From Hydrogenovibrio marinus (GTDB lineage: Bacteria > Pseudomonadota > Gammaproteobacteria > Thiomicrospirales > Thiomicrospiraceae), in the NCBI RefSeq assembly GCF_013340845.1, contig NZ_AP020335.1, forward strand, positions 558,001-622,000: 64,000 nucleotides of DNA, given 5' to 3'. Positions within the stretch are counted from its first letter, which is position 1; every line of letters starts with the position of its first letter. The notes under the pieces were generated by a model, which had not been told where the DNA came from, made no database searches, and saw only the letters and a program-made list of their open reading frames with translations. Positions 35,440 through 43,979 of the stretch are shown here, in pieces. Both the position numbers and the translations under genes were made by a program.

Positions 35440-36447
35440 ATGGAAAATCACACGTCACACGCACATACTCATGACGACCACAATCACAATCACGACCATG
35501 ACCACAATCATAGTCACCATCATCACGACCATGCACACGATCATGCGCATGGACATCACCACCATCATGGCGATTTAACCGGCTCGAAGCTGTTGTGGAC
35601 GGTCATCCTGAATGTGATCATCACCGTCTCTCAAATTATCGGGGGATTGATTTCCGGTAGTTTGGCGCTGTTGTCTGATGCATTGCACAATTTCAGTGAT
35701 GTGGTGGCATTGGTGATTGCCTATGTCGCAAATCGTTTGGTGAAACAACCTTCCACTCAAGAGAAAACTTTTGGCTACAAACGTGCCGAGATGTTCGCGG
35801 CATTATTCAATGCCTCAGTGTTGATAGGCGTGGGGCTGTTGCTGTTTATCGAAGCCATTGAGCGCTTGATGAACCCTGAACCGATTGCCGGTGGTTGGGT
35901 GATTGGCCTGGCACTGTTGTCAGTGGTGTTGAACTGGGTCAGTGTGATGTTGATTGCTAAAGACTCGGAACATAATTCCAATATCCGTGCCGCCTATCTG
36001 CACTTGTTGACCGATACGCTGACGTCTGTCGGGGTGTTGATCAGTGGGGTGTTGGTGTTGTGGTTCAATATCTATTGGGTCGATGCAGTCATGACCATAT
36101 TAATTGCGCTTTATCTGATGACTTCCGCCTGGGGTTTGTTGAAACACGCGACAGGCGTTTTGCTACTGTTTGCACCTAGCCATATCGATTTGGATGCATT
36201 GGTGAAGGAAATCGAGAGTGAAGCGAGTATCGACAATGTCCATCATCTGCATTTGTGGCAGTTGGACGACCACCGTGTCCACCTTGAAGCCCATTTGGAT
36301 TTCAAAGAAGATGTGAGTTTAAGTGAAGCGACTCAAGTCACTCAGCGCATTGAATCTCGTTTGGCAGAGGTTTTTAGCATCACTCATTGTAATTTCCAAG
36401 CGGAATTCAATCGTGACGATGATAAACACTTAATCCACCAATGCTAA
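35440..36447 (+). CDS. Cation diffusion facilitator, Zn(II) exporter
   Basis: A 335-residue inner-membrane antiporter. The N-terminal 45 residues are a run of His, Asp and Asn (likely metal buffer), followed by six membrane helices. Zinc-site motifs are SDALHNFSD in helix 2 and HLLTDTLTS in helix 5 (H-x3-D in both), which favours zinc. A cytoplasmic C-terminal ferredoxin-like domain follows (VHHLHLWQLDDHRVHLEAHLDF). I use the ATG at 35440 with AGGA eight bases upstream; the earlier in-frame TTG at 35389 would add 17 residues. Confidence 0.93.
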   Translation: MENHTSHAHTHDDHNHNHDHDHNHSHHHHDHAHDHAHGHHHHHGDLTGSKLLWTVILNVIITVSQIIGGLISGSLALLSDALHNFSDVVALVIAYVANRLVKQPSTQEKTFGYKRAEMFAALFNASVLIGVGLLLFIEAIERLMNPEPIAGGWVIGLALLSVVLNWVSVMLIAKDSEHNSNIRAAYLHLLTDTLTSVGVLISGVLVLWFNIYWVDAVMTILIALYLMTSAWGLLKHATGVLLLFAPSHIDLDALVKEIESEASIDNVHHLHLWQLDDHRVHLEAHLDFKEDVSLSEATQVTQRIESRLAEVFSITHCNFQAEFNRDDDKHLIHQC

Positions 36448-36456
36448 AGCATGCGG

Positions 36457-37377
36457 TTAAAGCGTGTGAAAATCGTTTAGTGTTTGGTTAAGGTTGGTTG
36501 GTAAACTGAACTCATAGGGTTTGTCCTCAAACCCGAGATGCAGGAAAACCGCTGTCAGCATCATATCCAAAGCCTGGAGGGTAGCGTTGCGCTTAGCATC
36601 GCCATACAGTCGGTCTCCAACAATTGGGAAACCGGCACCCGACAAATGGCGGCGGATTTGGTGTTTTCTGCCGGTTTCGATATGCACTTCCAATAGCGAG
36701 ATATTCCTCTCCGCGTTGTAATCCAAACGTTTGGCGTGACTGATGGCCGCTCTGTCTTCAATGGGCTGGTCATAGGTTTGTTCGGTTTCAGGGAACTCTC
36801 CCCATACCCCAACCTGGTAGATTTTAGTAGTTTTTCTGCCCATGAAAGCTTCAGTTAGAAGTTTCGCTGCCTGATGGGTATGTGCCAGTAAGATCAAACC
36901 ATCGGTTGCGCGATCCAAGCGATGTACCACCAAAGCTTGACGCTGTTTGCCATTGAAAAGGTGGTGCATTTCCACCCAGCGGGCAATAGTGCTGTGATCT
37001 CCCCATTTAGAGCCCTGAGACAATAAGCCTTTCGGTTTGTACCACACACTGAAGTCATGACAGTCATCAATTAACCTCGGTTCCGGTATGCTGGCATTGA
37101 GTACGGCTTCGTCATAGTAGATGAAGATTTCATCGCCAGGAGTGACCTCTTTTTTAACACGACGCACCCGCGTGACTTTTTGGATTTTGCCCTTTGCTTT
37201 GAACCAAACACAGCCTTTGGCGAGCGCGCCTTTCAAGTGCTGCTTGGAAAGCCCGGTTTGCTGAGCCAAAACATCGATTAAAGTCGAGGCGTGTTCAACT
37301 TCAAACTGAAGTTCAAAATGCGCCTTATTCGAAAGACTGTTTGAAATCGAATTTTGTTGTCGGTTAGTTGTGTCCAT
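36457..37377 (-). CDS. RluA-family RNA pseudouridine synthase
   Basis: A 306-residue enzyme converting uridine to pseudouridine in rRNA or tRNA. An S4-like N-terminal region (STLIDVLAQQTGLSKQHLKGALAKGCVWF) precedes the catalytic domain with VVHRLDRATDGLILLA (Asp155 as nucleophile), then TGRKHQIRRHL and VGDRLYG. Exact target sites cannot be read. The motif copy at 36808 lies inside this gene and encodes KIYQVG. It converges with the CDF gene, leaving nine bases between stops. Confidence 0.93.
   Translation of the reverse strand: MDTTNRQQNSISNSLSNKAHFELQFEVEHASTLIDVLAQQTGLSKQHLKGALAKGCVWFKAKGKIQKVTRVRRVKKEVTPGDEIFIYYDEAVLNASIPEPRLIDDCHDFSVWYKPKGLLSQGSKWGDHSTIARWVEMHHLFNGKQRQALVVHRLDRATDGLILLAHTHQAAKLLTEAFMGRKTTKIYQVGVWGEFPETEQTYDQPIEDRAAISHAKRLDYNAERNISLLEVHIETGRKHQIRRHLSGAGFPIVGDRLYGDAKRNATLQALDMMLTAVFLHLGFEDKPYEFSLPTNLNQTLNDFHTL
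36808..36825 (+). repeat. Dispersed 18-bp motif, copy 5 (inside a gene)
   Basis: CCCAACCTGGTAGATTTT, exact consensus match, within the pseudouridine synthase gene and read through the opposite strand as Lys-Ile-Tyr-Gln-Val-Gly. Confidence 0.85.
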
Positions 37378-37457
37378 AAGGCGTATTCTAAGCTATTATG
37401 TTCTCCGCCTGAAAAGGAAAAGAGACAAGCAAAAGACAAAGCAAAGACGTTAGAGAT

Positions 37458-38180
37458 ATGCACTTTACCCTCGGTAATCATGAATTAGAAATTATCAAAA
37501 CCACGCGCAAAGGCTCGATTGGCCTGAGAGTAGAACCTAACCGCATCGCACTTATGGTGCCGAAGCAACTGGCGGATGCTGCCATTACCGCTTTTGTGGA
37601 AAGCGAGCAGGGCTGGTTGTTGCAGCAAATAGAAGCGCATCAGTCGCAAATGCCGAAGCAGTTGGTCATGAAGTCGGGTCATGAATTATTGTTGTTCGGA
37701 GACAAGGTGATGTTCAAAGAAGATCACCATACGCCGGTGAAGAAAATGCACCTGACTCACGACGATACCTGTATTACGGTTTTCTGCAAGCAATCGCGTG
37801 TATTGAAGAACGAACGCCACCATATCTACCGACATCTTGTCGATTTTTTCCATCAACAACTCATCGATCACCTTACGCCGCAAGTGACTGAGTGGGAAAA
37901 GCGTATCGGTGTGCAAACCCAATCGGTACAAATCAAAAGCTACCGTTCCCGTTGGGGAAGCTGTTATTCAGACGGTCGTGTGCAATTCAACTGGAAGTTG
38001 GTGATGGCACCGAAAGCGGTCATCAACTATGTTGTTGTGCATGAACTTTGCCACCTGGTGCATGCTAATCACTCAGCTGCATTTTGGAATTTGGTCGAAC
38101 AACATTGCCCAGATTTCGAAACACACAAAGCCTGGTTGAAAGAAAACGGCGCAGCACTCATTTCATTTCAAGCCGCATAA
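37458..38180 (+). CDS. YgjP-like (DUF45) metal-dependent protein
   Basis: A 240-residue cytoplasmic protein of the SprT/YgjP type. The zincin motif is VVHELCHLVHANHSAAFWNLVEQHCPDFETHKAWL (H-E-x2-H and a downstream His). The preceding SYRSRWGSC-YSDGRVQFNWKLVMAP is the family signature. E. coli YgjP has been described as a UTP pyrophosphatase, while other members are called metallopeptidases, so the reaction is unsettled. It is divergent from the pseudouridine synthase gene. Confidence 0.85.
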   Translation: MHFTLGNHELEIIKTTRKGSIGLRVEPNRIALMVPKQLADAAITAFVESEQGWLLQQIEAHQSQMPKQLVMKSGHELLLFGDKVMFKEDHHTPVKKMHLTHDDTCITVFCKQSRVLKNERHHIYRHLVDFFHQQLIDHLTPQVTEWEKRIGVQTQSVQIKSYRSRWGSCYSDGRVQFNWKLVMAPKAVINYVVVHELCHLVHANHSAAFWNLVEQHCPDFETHKAWLKENGAALISFQAA

Positions 38181-38257
38181 TCCTAGAGTTTCGTCTGGCG
38201 TAGTCCCATCCTTGGGATCAAAGTAGCATGTGTTTGGATGCACTTGTAAAGTGGTCA

Positions 38258-38602
38258 TTAGACTTTGATTTGATGCGCGTATTTTAAGTAGGATAAAACG
38301 GCGGTGTCAGGGTCTAAGATATTGGTCGACATGGTTTTGATGTCGCTGTCGTGAAGTTTTGTATTGAGTCCTTCTCCCAAGTTTCTGCTGATGACACAAC
38401 CGATGTCTGATAACGCATGTGTTTCCTGTTGGGATAGGGTGCCTTTAATTTTTCCTAACAGTTCTTTTTCATCCAAGTGGATAAGTGTCTTCGAAATAAT
38501 TTGGAATTGATCAGTGTCATAAACCCAAAAGTTTGGACACAAGGTCGCTGGGCCAGAAACCTGCCTCTGGTTGGCGCAACTAACTGCAATTTTCACATTC
38601 AC
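38258..38602 (-). CDS. NifX/NifB-like cofactor-carrier domain protein
   Basis: A 114-residue protein with the fold of the dinitrogenase iron-molybdenum cofactor family: KIAVSCANQRQVSGPATLCPNFWVYD at the start and LSDIGCVISRNLGEGLNTKLHDSDIKTM in the middle. Members bind metal clusters, but many occur in non-fixing bacteria. No nif gene is visible. AGAGGTGA is a strong ribosome site. It lies downstream of the sulfide-oxidation operon on the same strand, 86 bases after the small membrane protein and beyond a stable hairpin, so it may be a weakly expressed distal gene of that operon. Confidence 0.7.
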   Translation of the reverse strand: MNVKIAVSCANQRQVSGPATLCPNFWVYDTDQFQIISKTLIHLDEKELLGKIKGTLSQQETHALSDIGCVISRNLGEGLNTKLHDSDIKTMSTNILDPDTAVLSYLKYAHQIKV

Positions 38603-38634
38603 CTCTTTTGAATATTTTTTGTGTTTCTCAATGA

Positions 38635-38667
38635 CTCGGTATTGAAACTTTTGGCTTCAATACCGAG
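38635..38667. other. 12-bp stem hairpin between the oxidase operon and the NifX-like gene
   Basis: CTCGGTATTGAA at 38635-38646 pairs with TTCAATACCGAG at 38656-38667 around nine bases. No T-run follows on the minus strand, so it is more likely a partial terminator or a transcript-stabilising hairpin than a strict intrinsic terminator. Confidence 0.7.
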
Positions 38668-38688
38668 GAGAGTCTTACGATGCGTCAA

Positions 38689-38787
38689 TCAGGTTGGCGC
38701 TACCGTAATAAAGCTGAGTAGATAAATAAGGGCAACTGAGCCGAAGGTCAGAATGAAGCCCCATAAAATCGCTTTTAAACCCGTCAT
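38689..38787 (-). CDS. 32-residue single-helix membrane protein at the end of the sulfide/oxidase operon
   Basis: A small gene of 33 codons starting at the ATG 38787 and ending TGA at 38689. It encodes MTGLKAILWGFILTFGSVAL and then a further 12 residues ending in TVAPT, which together form one membrane helix with a short N-terminal cytoplasmic Lys. The ribosome site is excellent (AAAGGAG, overlapping the end of the preceding cytochrome gene, whose stop is four bases upstream). Position and size recall the small extra subunits of heme-copper and bd oxidases (CydX, CcoQ-like), but I recognise no family. A role in the bd-like oxidase of this operon is inference. Confidence 0.7.
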   Translation of the reverse strand: MTGLKAILWGFILTFGSVALIYLLSFITVAPT

Positions 38788-38790
38788 GAT

Positions 38791-39519
38791 CTACTCCTTT
38801 CCAGCAGCGGGTGCAGGGTTTTTAGGCATCAGGTTCGCATAGTATTCCGCCAAGCCTTGGATTTCGGCATCGGTCAGGTCTTGCGTGAACTGCGCCATAC
38901 CTTCATTGATGTCATTGGTACGTTTACCGTGTTTGTAAGCCGCCATCGTACGGATGAAGTAAGCCGGAACCTGTCCTGCCAATGCAGGTGTGATATCTCG
39001 GCCTTCGCCGTGAACACCATGGCAAGAGGCACAAGGAGTAATCATGCGTGACACATCGCCCTTGGTGACCAATTTCTTGATGTTTGCCGGAGGCGTATAG
39101 TTACCCGTTGGTGCCGGTAGCTTTTGTGCTGCATAGTAAACCGCCACATCCGCCATGTCCTGATTTGACATTGGCGTGGTGGCTGCGTGCATCACGCTCG
39201 CTTTACCGTTACCTTCGTTGCGTAAACCGGACTTATAGTCCTGTAACTCTTTGTAGGTATAAAGCACGGTATTTCCTGCCAGGTTGGGGGCGTTGCGTGA
39301 AGGCGCGATACCTTGCTCACCATGGCAAGTGATGCACAAACCATAGCTGTGCAGTTTTTCGCCACGGGCATAATCGCCTTTCGGCATGTCTTTCGCGGAC
39401 TTATCCCATGTGATGTTGCTCCAAGCGTCAGCGACAGGCATGCTGTGACCACTGGCCAAAGCGGCTGTGCTAGCGGTTGAAGTGACGGAAACAAGGCCGA
39501 TTAGTAGTAATTTTTTCAT
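38791..39519 (-). CDS. Periplasmic diheme cytochrome c (c4-like)
   Basis: A 242-residue cytochrome with a signal peptide (to about LASGHS, residue 24) and two CXXCH heme sites, C62-C65-H66 (LCITCHG) and C163-C166-H167 (CASCHG). It thus looks like two mono-heme domains in tandem, as in cytochrome c4 and in diheme partners of sulfide dehydrogenase. Axial Met candidates occur in both halves (TPMSNQDM; INEGMAQF). It overlaps nothing but lies 23 bases after fccB and probably passes electrons from FCSD to the oxidase or another acceptor. Start at 39519 with GGGAG upstream. Confidence 0.9.
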   Translation of the reverse strand: MKKLLLIGLVSVTSTASTAALASGHSMPVADAWSNITWDKSAKDMPKGDYARGEKLHSYGLCITCHGEQGIAPSRNAPNLAGNTVLYTYKELQDYKSGLRNEGNGKASVMHAATTPMSNQDMADVAVYYAAQKLPAPTGNYTPPANIKKLVTKGDVSRMITPCASCHGVHGEGRDITPALAGQVPAYFIRTMAAYKHGKRTNDINEGMAQFTQDLTDAEIQGLAEYYANLMPKNPAPAAGKE

Positions 39520-39542
39520 TCTTTTTCTCCCTTGAATCCCTA

Positions 39543-40841
39543 TCAACTAAAGATATCTTTACGGAAAGTACGTTGCCAGTTTTTCGCGACTTCGGCGCGA
39601 ATATGGCGGTAGTACGGGTTTTCCGTCGGATCGGACATGACGTAGCTTTCTTCATAAGGATGGTGGTTGCCCGCATAACGGAAAGTTTCCGCAACGGTCA
39701 TCCCCCAGTCTTCCGCAGCCATAGCGACACAGTTGTTAGTGATAAAAGGCGTTCCAATTTCTTTGCCGGTCAACTCGGCTTGAATCGCCTTGGTCACGAC
39801 TTTAGCTTGATTACTGGCGATATAACCGGTTTTCGGCATAGGATCTGCCGCCGCCGAATCCCCGATTATGTAAACGTCTTTATCACGTTTAGTCGAGAAG
39901 TCTTGGGAGTTGAAAGGCGCCCAATCACCTTCTGCCAGACCGTTCATGCGCACGAATGAACCAGCCATTTCAGGAGGGATGATGTTGATGACATCGCCCT
40001 TGTGAACCTGACCGTTTGCCGTCGTCAAAGTACGGTTTTTGGTGTCCAGTTTGGTAACGTGACCGCCGTCTTTTTTCGGTACCCATTCTATGCGTGCATT
40101 CGGCGTTCCCAAACCATGTTCTTTTTTCCAGAAGTCCAGATAGACGTCATGGAAAATGAAGTCATCTTTTGAGTCCAAAATAATGACCTTCGCCGTTGGG
40201 TTGGTGTCTTTCAATTTGTTGGCAATGAAAGACGCACGCTCATAAGGCGCTGGCGGACAGCGGTATGGGTCAACCGGAGAAGAAATCAACACGGTTCCGC
40301 CTTGTGGCAATGCGTTGATTTGATCTCTCAATACCAGTGTTTGCGGACCAGCATGCCAAGCGGCAGGGAAGTTGCCTTCCGCCAACTTTTTGCTGTAGCC
40401 TTCAACCGCACCATATTTGAAGTCTGGGCCTGGAGAGACAATCAGTTTGTCGTAAGACACCACATCGCCTTTTGCCAACTTCAATTTTTTAGCGGCATAG
40501 TCGATTTCCGTGGCACGGTCTTGGATGACATTAACGCCATAACGAGACTTTAAAGTGTTGTAGTCAACCGTTAGGGTTTCTAGCGTGTCAAAACCGGCAA
40601 CCACTTCATTACTGCCCGGGCAGAAGATGTATTTTGGTTCAGGCTCGATAATGGTGATGCGAACATCGGCATTCAGCAAACGCATATATTTTGCAGAAGC
40701 TGCACCACCGACACCACCACCGACGATAACGATATGCGCGCTCTTACTGGCAAACGCCAAGCTGGAGGCTCCCATCAGCCCTGTTCCCAATGCGCTGGCA
40801 CCGAAAAGTTTGATCAGGTCGCGTCGTGTAATCTTATTCAT
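39543..40841 (-). CDS. fccB: Flavocytochrome c sulfide dehydrogenase, flavoprotein subunit
   Basis: A 432-residue FAD enzyme oxidising sulfide to sulfur/polysulfide in the periplasm. The N-terminus is a Tat signal (TRRDLIKLFGASALG), so it is exported folded. The FAD loop is IVIVGGGVGGAASAKYM. The redox-active cysteines are likely those in YIFCPGSNEV and in DPYRCPPAPYERA. The C-terminus (NPYYRHIRAEVAKNW) is family typical. I start at 40841 with GGAGAG upstream. It overlaps the end of fccA by eight bases, as expected for FccAB. Confidence 0.95.
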   Translation of the reverse strand: MNKITRRDLIKLFGASALGTGLMGASSLAFASKSAHIVIVGGGVGGAASAKYMRLLNADVRITIIEPEPKYIFCPGSNEVVAGFDTLETLTVDYNTLKSRYGVNVIQDRATEIDYAAKKLKLAKGDVVSYDKLIVSPGPDFKYGAVEGYSKKLAEGNFPAAWHAGPQTLVLRDQINALPQGGTVLISSPVDPYRCPPAPYERASFIANKLKDTNPTAKVIILDSKDDFIFHDVYLDFWKKEHGLGTPNARIEWVPKKDGGHVTKLDTKNRTLTTANGQVHKGDVINIIPPEMAGSFVRMNGLAEGDWAPFNSQDFSTKRDKDVYIIGDSAAADPMPKTGYIASNQAKVVTKAIQAELTGKEIGTPFITNNCVAMAAEDWGMTVAETFRYAGNHHPYEESYVMSDPTENPYYRHIRAEVAKNWQRTFRKDIFS

Positions 40842-41262
40842 GACTGCTCTCCTTGGCGTTTTCCTTGATTGAAGCGTTCCAATCAGGGTGCGTCCATTCT
40901 TCAGGTGTTTGTTTCGCAAAGAAATCCGCCATAGCTTCGATTTCTTCGTCGGAGAAGACGTGCGCAACGTCATGCATCACGATGGATGGAAACTTGTTTG
41001 CACGATACGCTTTCATCAACTTGATGAACTTGTTCTTATCCATTCCCGCAAGCGGCGGCATGGCTTCGTTGAACTCAGCGCCTTTGGTGCCGTGACAAGC
41101 CGAGCAGTTGTCGCCCAACATGTCTGCCGAAGGCATGGGATATGCCGAGCGCAATTTTGCGTTTTCTTCAGCGGAAATACCGCCGGAAATCGCAAAGCTA
41201 GCGGGCGCTTGCAGCATGCAAGCCAGACCGGTAACGGCGCTTATTAATAGTAATTTTTTCAT
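40834..41262 (-). CDS. fccA: Flavocytochrome c cytochrome subunit
   Basis: A 142-residue periplasmic mono-heme cytochrome c with a signal peptide (to about SFAISGG) and one heme site CSACHG; the likely axial Met is in VMHDVAH or nearby. It receives electrons from FccB. Sulfide dehydrogenases of some organisms have a diheme subunit, but here only one CXXCH is present and a separate diheme cytochrome follows downstream. It lies between the oxidase genes and fccB in one operon, with a GGAACGG-type ribosome site. Confidence 0.9.
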   Translation of the reverse strand: MKKLLLISAVTGLACMLQAPASFAISGGISAEENAKLRSAYPMPSADMLGDNCSACHGTKGAEFNEAMPPLAGMDKNKFIKLMKAYRANKFPSIVMHDVAHVFSDEEIEAMADFFAKQTPEEWTHPDWNASIKENAKESSHE

Positions 41263-41277
41263 AATCCGTTCCTTTTC

Positions 41278-42528
41278 CTATCTTGCCCAAACATAGAAGC
41301 CGACAATAAAGAACTGCACTACCCACAGGACGACGATCCAGATAGATAGGGTTCCCAGTTTGTTGACGAATGCGCTAGGTGTGTAAACACCAACGGTTTG
41401 ACCGGCTTTCCAAGCAATAGTGAGGAAGTAAGACAACACCACACCACCGACGATCGCGAAAGTCAGGAAGAACAACCCGGTTGAATACCAATCGAAGACG
41501 ATTTTGTAGTCCCAGAAGTTGTAGTGGAAGAAACCGTTTAGGATGTCGTAGCGCAAGATTTCACGAGAAGTCGCAACAATCAGACCGATGACCAAGGCTA
41601 CTGGCAATGCCATATAGCTACAGAATCTGGCTTCACCCTTCAGGCGAACCTGTGCCCAAATTGCGTAGAACAACACCATTACACCCGCGAGGATTCCCCA
41701 TAAAGAGGTCGCGAAGTTACCAGCAGTTTCCGGCAATGTCATCATCCAGCCGACATAAAGGGCGGTGGAAATCACAGAACCGACTTTGATCCATTTTTTA
41801 CCGACTTCTGCCGCCCAGTTCAGGTAGGCATGGTCAGCATCGGAACGCACCGACTTGAAACGGCGGTAAGTGACCAACATGCCGCCTGCAACGGGAATCG
41901 ACAAGCTGATGAAGAAGGCATAACGCCATAGATTCCACTCATGCAGTTTGTCGCCTGTGTAGTCCAACATACCGTTTTGTTGTAAATACCAAGACTTCCA
42001 TAACTCAGGGTGTAGGATTTGCGAGGTTAAGCTGTGCATGATGAAACCGACCAATAACATCAATGCCAAGCTCAATAGCATTGACCAACGAGCTTTTGGG
42101 GTTGCTGATTTATCCTGGTTAGCGCCATTGACGAAGTAGTAGTAATACATCGCCCAATAACCCAAGATCAGGAAGATGATAAAACCGATAACCCAGTCTG
42201 CCGACAATACGTTGGAGGTATACCAGTGAGGGTCGTACACCACTTGTACAAACAGTAGTGGGGCAACCCCAATTACGATCGCGACGGATACCGATACCTT
42301 GGCAACTTCCAACATGGCGGCACCCAGTCTGCGCCAATAAGCGTTTTGGCTAAAAGCACCGATTAAGGTAATGGCAGAGGTTCCCAACATCAGTTGCACG
42401 AACAAAATGTGCAGTGCAAAGGTTAGTACGCTCAGCCCGATAAAGATGATTGGGTAGGTTGGCAACCCGGCAGGGTTACGCAGCGCATACATCATGTCGG
42501 TAATTTGAGAGACTTGTGAAGCGTCCAT
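41278..42528 (-). CDS. bd-superfamily oxidase, second CydA-like subunit
   Basis: A 416-residue polytopic membrane protein with nine or more helices. The first helix ends FALHILFVQLMLGTSAI, closely recalling the CydA heme-ligand stretch (YHFLFVPLTLG in E. coli), with His40 as a candidate ligand. The later plan (LGAAMLEVAKVSVSVAIVIGVAPLLFVQVVYDPHWYTSNVLSADWVIGF) also follows CydA order rather than CydB. No long Q-loop is seen. I take it as a paralog-type second subunit of the neighbouring oxidase. Whether it binds heme is unknown. Its start overlaps the stop of the first subunit by one base. Confidence 0.75.
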   Translation of the reverse strand: MDASQVSQITDMMYALRNPAGLPTYPIIFIGLSVLTFALHILFVQLMLGTSAITLIGAFSQNAYWRRLGAAMLEVAKVSVSVAIVIGVAPLLFVQVVYDPHWYTSNVLSADWVIGFIIFLILGYWAMYYYYFVNGANQDKSATPKARWSMLLSLALMLLVGFIMHSLTSQILHPELWKSWYLQQNGMLDYTGDKLHEWNLWRYAFFISLSIPVAGGMLVTYRRFKSVRSDADHAYLNWAAEVGKKWIKVGSVISTALYVGWMMTLPETAGNFATSLWGILAGVMVLFYAIWAQVRLKGEARFCSYMALPVALVIGLIVATSREILRYDILNGFFHYNFWDYKIVFDWYSTGLFFLTFAIVGGVVLSYFLTIAWKAGQTVGVYTPSAFVNKLGTLSIWIVVLWVVQFFIVGFYVWAR

Positions 42529-43979
42529 TATTTGCCCTCCTGTGTCAAAGCTGCAATTTTGTTTTTTGCACTGTCAGCAAGCTTGGCTTGTTGGCGAGCT
42601 TGAATTTCTTGGTGAATTGCAGCATCGACTGCCTTTTCGCCACCTTCTTTGTTCAATACCAAGAATGCAGAGAGGGCTTTCACTTCTGAATCCAACATTG
42701 GCATTTTCGGCATATAGGCGATGTTGCCTGTTGTCAAAACACCTTTAACGTATTTTTCCATGCGCGCTTCTGTGATGTTGTCGGGAATGTAACGGCTCAA
42801 TGGACGAATCCCTGTTTTGCTCGGAGAGTGACAGTTTGAGCAGTACACCATCGCGATAAATTTACCCGCTTGAATTTTGTTACCTTCATTTGCCGTGCGC
42901 AATGAAGCAGGTGTAAAGGGATGTGCTTTCAAAATCCCTTCTTTTTCCAAGAGTGGAATTTGAGACTTGATACCCATGCCAGGGACGTCACGACCAATCA
43001 CTTGGTTCGAGTAAACATATTGTCCTGCAACCCAAGGTTTACGCATGGATTCACGAGCCGTTTCTTCAGGCCACAAACCGGCAACCAGAATCACAACTGC
43101 CATCGCTCCGGCAAAAGCCTGTACCAAAACCTGTGGGCGCAACATTGTTAGGATGAAGTAGGCTAAAGTCCCCGACAACACCGCGATAATGCTTGGCTCG
43201 AAATAGGTGGGTAGACGGTTTTCCATTACCAGCAAAGCTTGGTCTGGAACCGCTTTCAAATACAATTGGAAGAGCGCCGCACCGATCAGGGTGGAGATGA
43301 TTCCCAACCAACCCAATTTGCGCGCCATCTCTTTTTTGAAAGCAGGGTCTTTGATACCGGCAACCACAATGCCTCCCACCACCGCTGTCATGGTGAACAT
43401 GAATGCCATTCGCATTGCCAATTGGATAAAGGTGTTTTCACCGTAGAAACCGTTTAGGTAGCCGCCGTGTTGGAACCAAGCTTCTTTTCCTGGCAACATC
43501 ATGAAAGACAGGATTCCGACGATGATCAACATCGTGGCTAAGGAAGCGACCCCGAAAATCACCGAGATTTTCATGTGGGTTCTTTTATCGACCTTGCCGA
43601 CCAAGTAAACAATCATATAGACACCGACTACCTCGATGACGAAGAAGACCCATTCGGTTGCCCACTTCCAAACGAAGGAGTGAATCAACGCACCGATACC
43701 GTTCGGGCTGGCGACGGTTGTCGAGTACCAGATACCCGGCCCGGTGATGGACCCTGCGACATAGGTGAACACCAAAAGGAATAAGCCGTACTTCTTGATG
43801 AAGTCGAGCAAATCTTCACGGTCTTCACGATAAGCCTTATGAGAGAGATAGGCGAAGAGGAGTGCCGCACCGACAGAGGTATGGGAGGCAAGAACATGAA
43901 AAGTTGCGATAAAGGCAACAACCCAGCCAGATCCCACTGTCGATTCGTACCATGTCGGATACAAACTGATTAAGTCCAT
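42528..43979 (-). CDS. bd-superfamily oxidase subunit I with fused c-type heme domain
   Basis: A 483-residue oxygen-reductase-like subunit. Helix 1 carries ATFHVLASHTSVGAALL (His28, His33), matching the CydA b595 ligand region, and helix 3 carries the Glu pair ATEWVFFVIEVVG (Glu109, Glu116). Where CydA has its quinol-side b558 His, the aligned stretch reads LAMRMAFMFTMTA, and no Q-loop is visible. The C-terminal soluble domain has a heme c site, C380-C383-H384 (CSNCHS), with candidate Met ligands in YMPKMPML. This is the pattern of bd-superfamily members proposed to use cytochrome c, not quinol. It is the first gene of the FCSD operon, with AGGGAG as ribosome site. Confidence 0.82.
   Translation of the reverse strand: MDLISLYPTWYESTVGSGWVVAFIATFHVLASHTSVGAALLFAYLSHKAYREDREDLLDFIKKYGLFLLVFTYVAGSITGPGIWYSTTVASPNGIGALIHSFVWKWATEWVFFVIEVVGVYMIVYLVGKVDKRTHMKISVIFGVASLATMLIIVGILSFMMLPGKEAWFQHGGYLNGFYGENTFIQLAMRMAFMFTMTAVVGGIVVAGIKDPAFKKEMARKLGWLGIISTLIGAALFQLYLKAVPDQALLVMENRLPTYFEPSIIAVLSGTLAYFILTMLRPQVLVQAFAGAMAVVILVAGLWPEETARESMRKPWVAGQYVYSNQVIGRDVPGMGIKSQIPLLEKEGILKAHPFTPASLRTANEGNKIQAGKFIAMVYCSNCHSPSKTGIRPLSRYIPDNITEARMEKYVKGVLTTGNIAYMPKMPMLDSEVKALSAFLVLNKEGGEKAVDAAIHQEIQARQQAKLADSAKNKIAALTQEGK

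Noticed and set aside
39278-39288. GCCAGGTTGGG inside the diheme cytochrome gene looks like another copy of the dispersed motif
   Set aside because: Only 11 bases match and the AAAATCT part is missing. The bases encode the Asn-Leu-Ala-Gly stretch common in cytochromes c, so it is probably chance.
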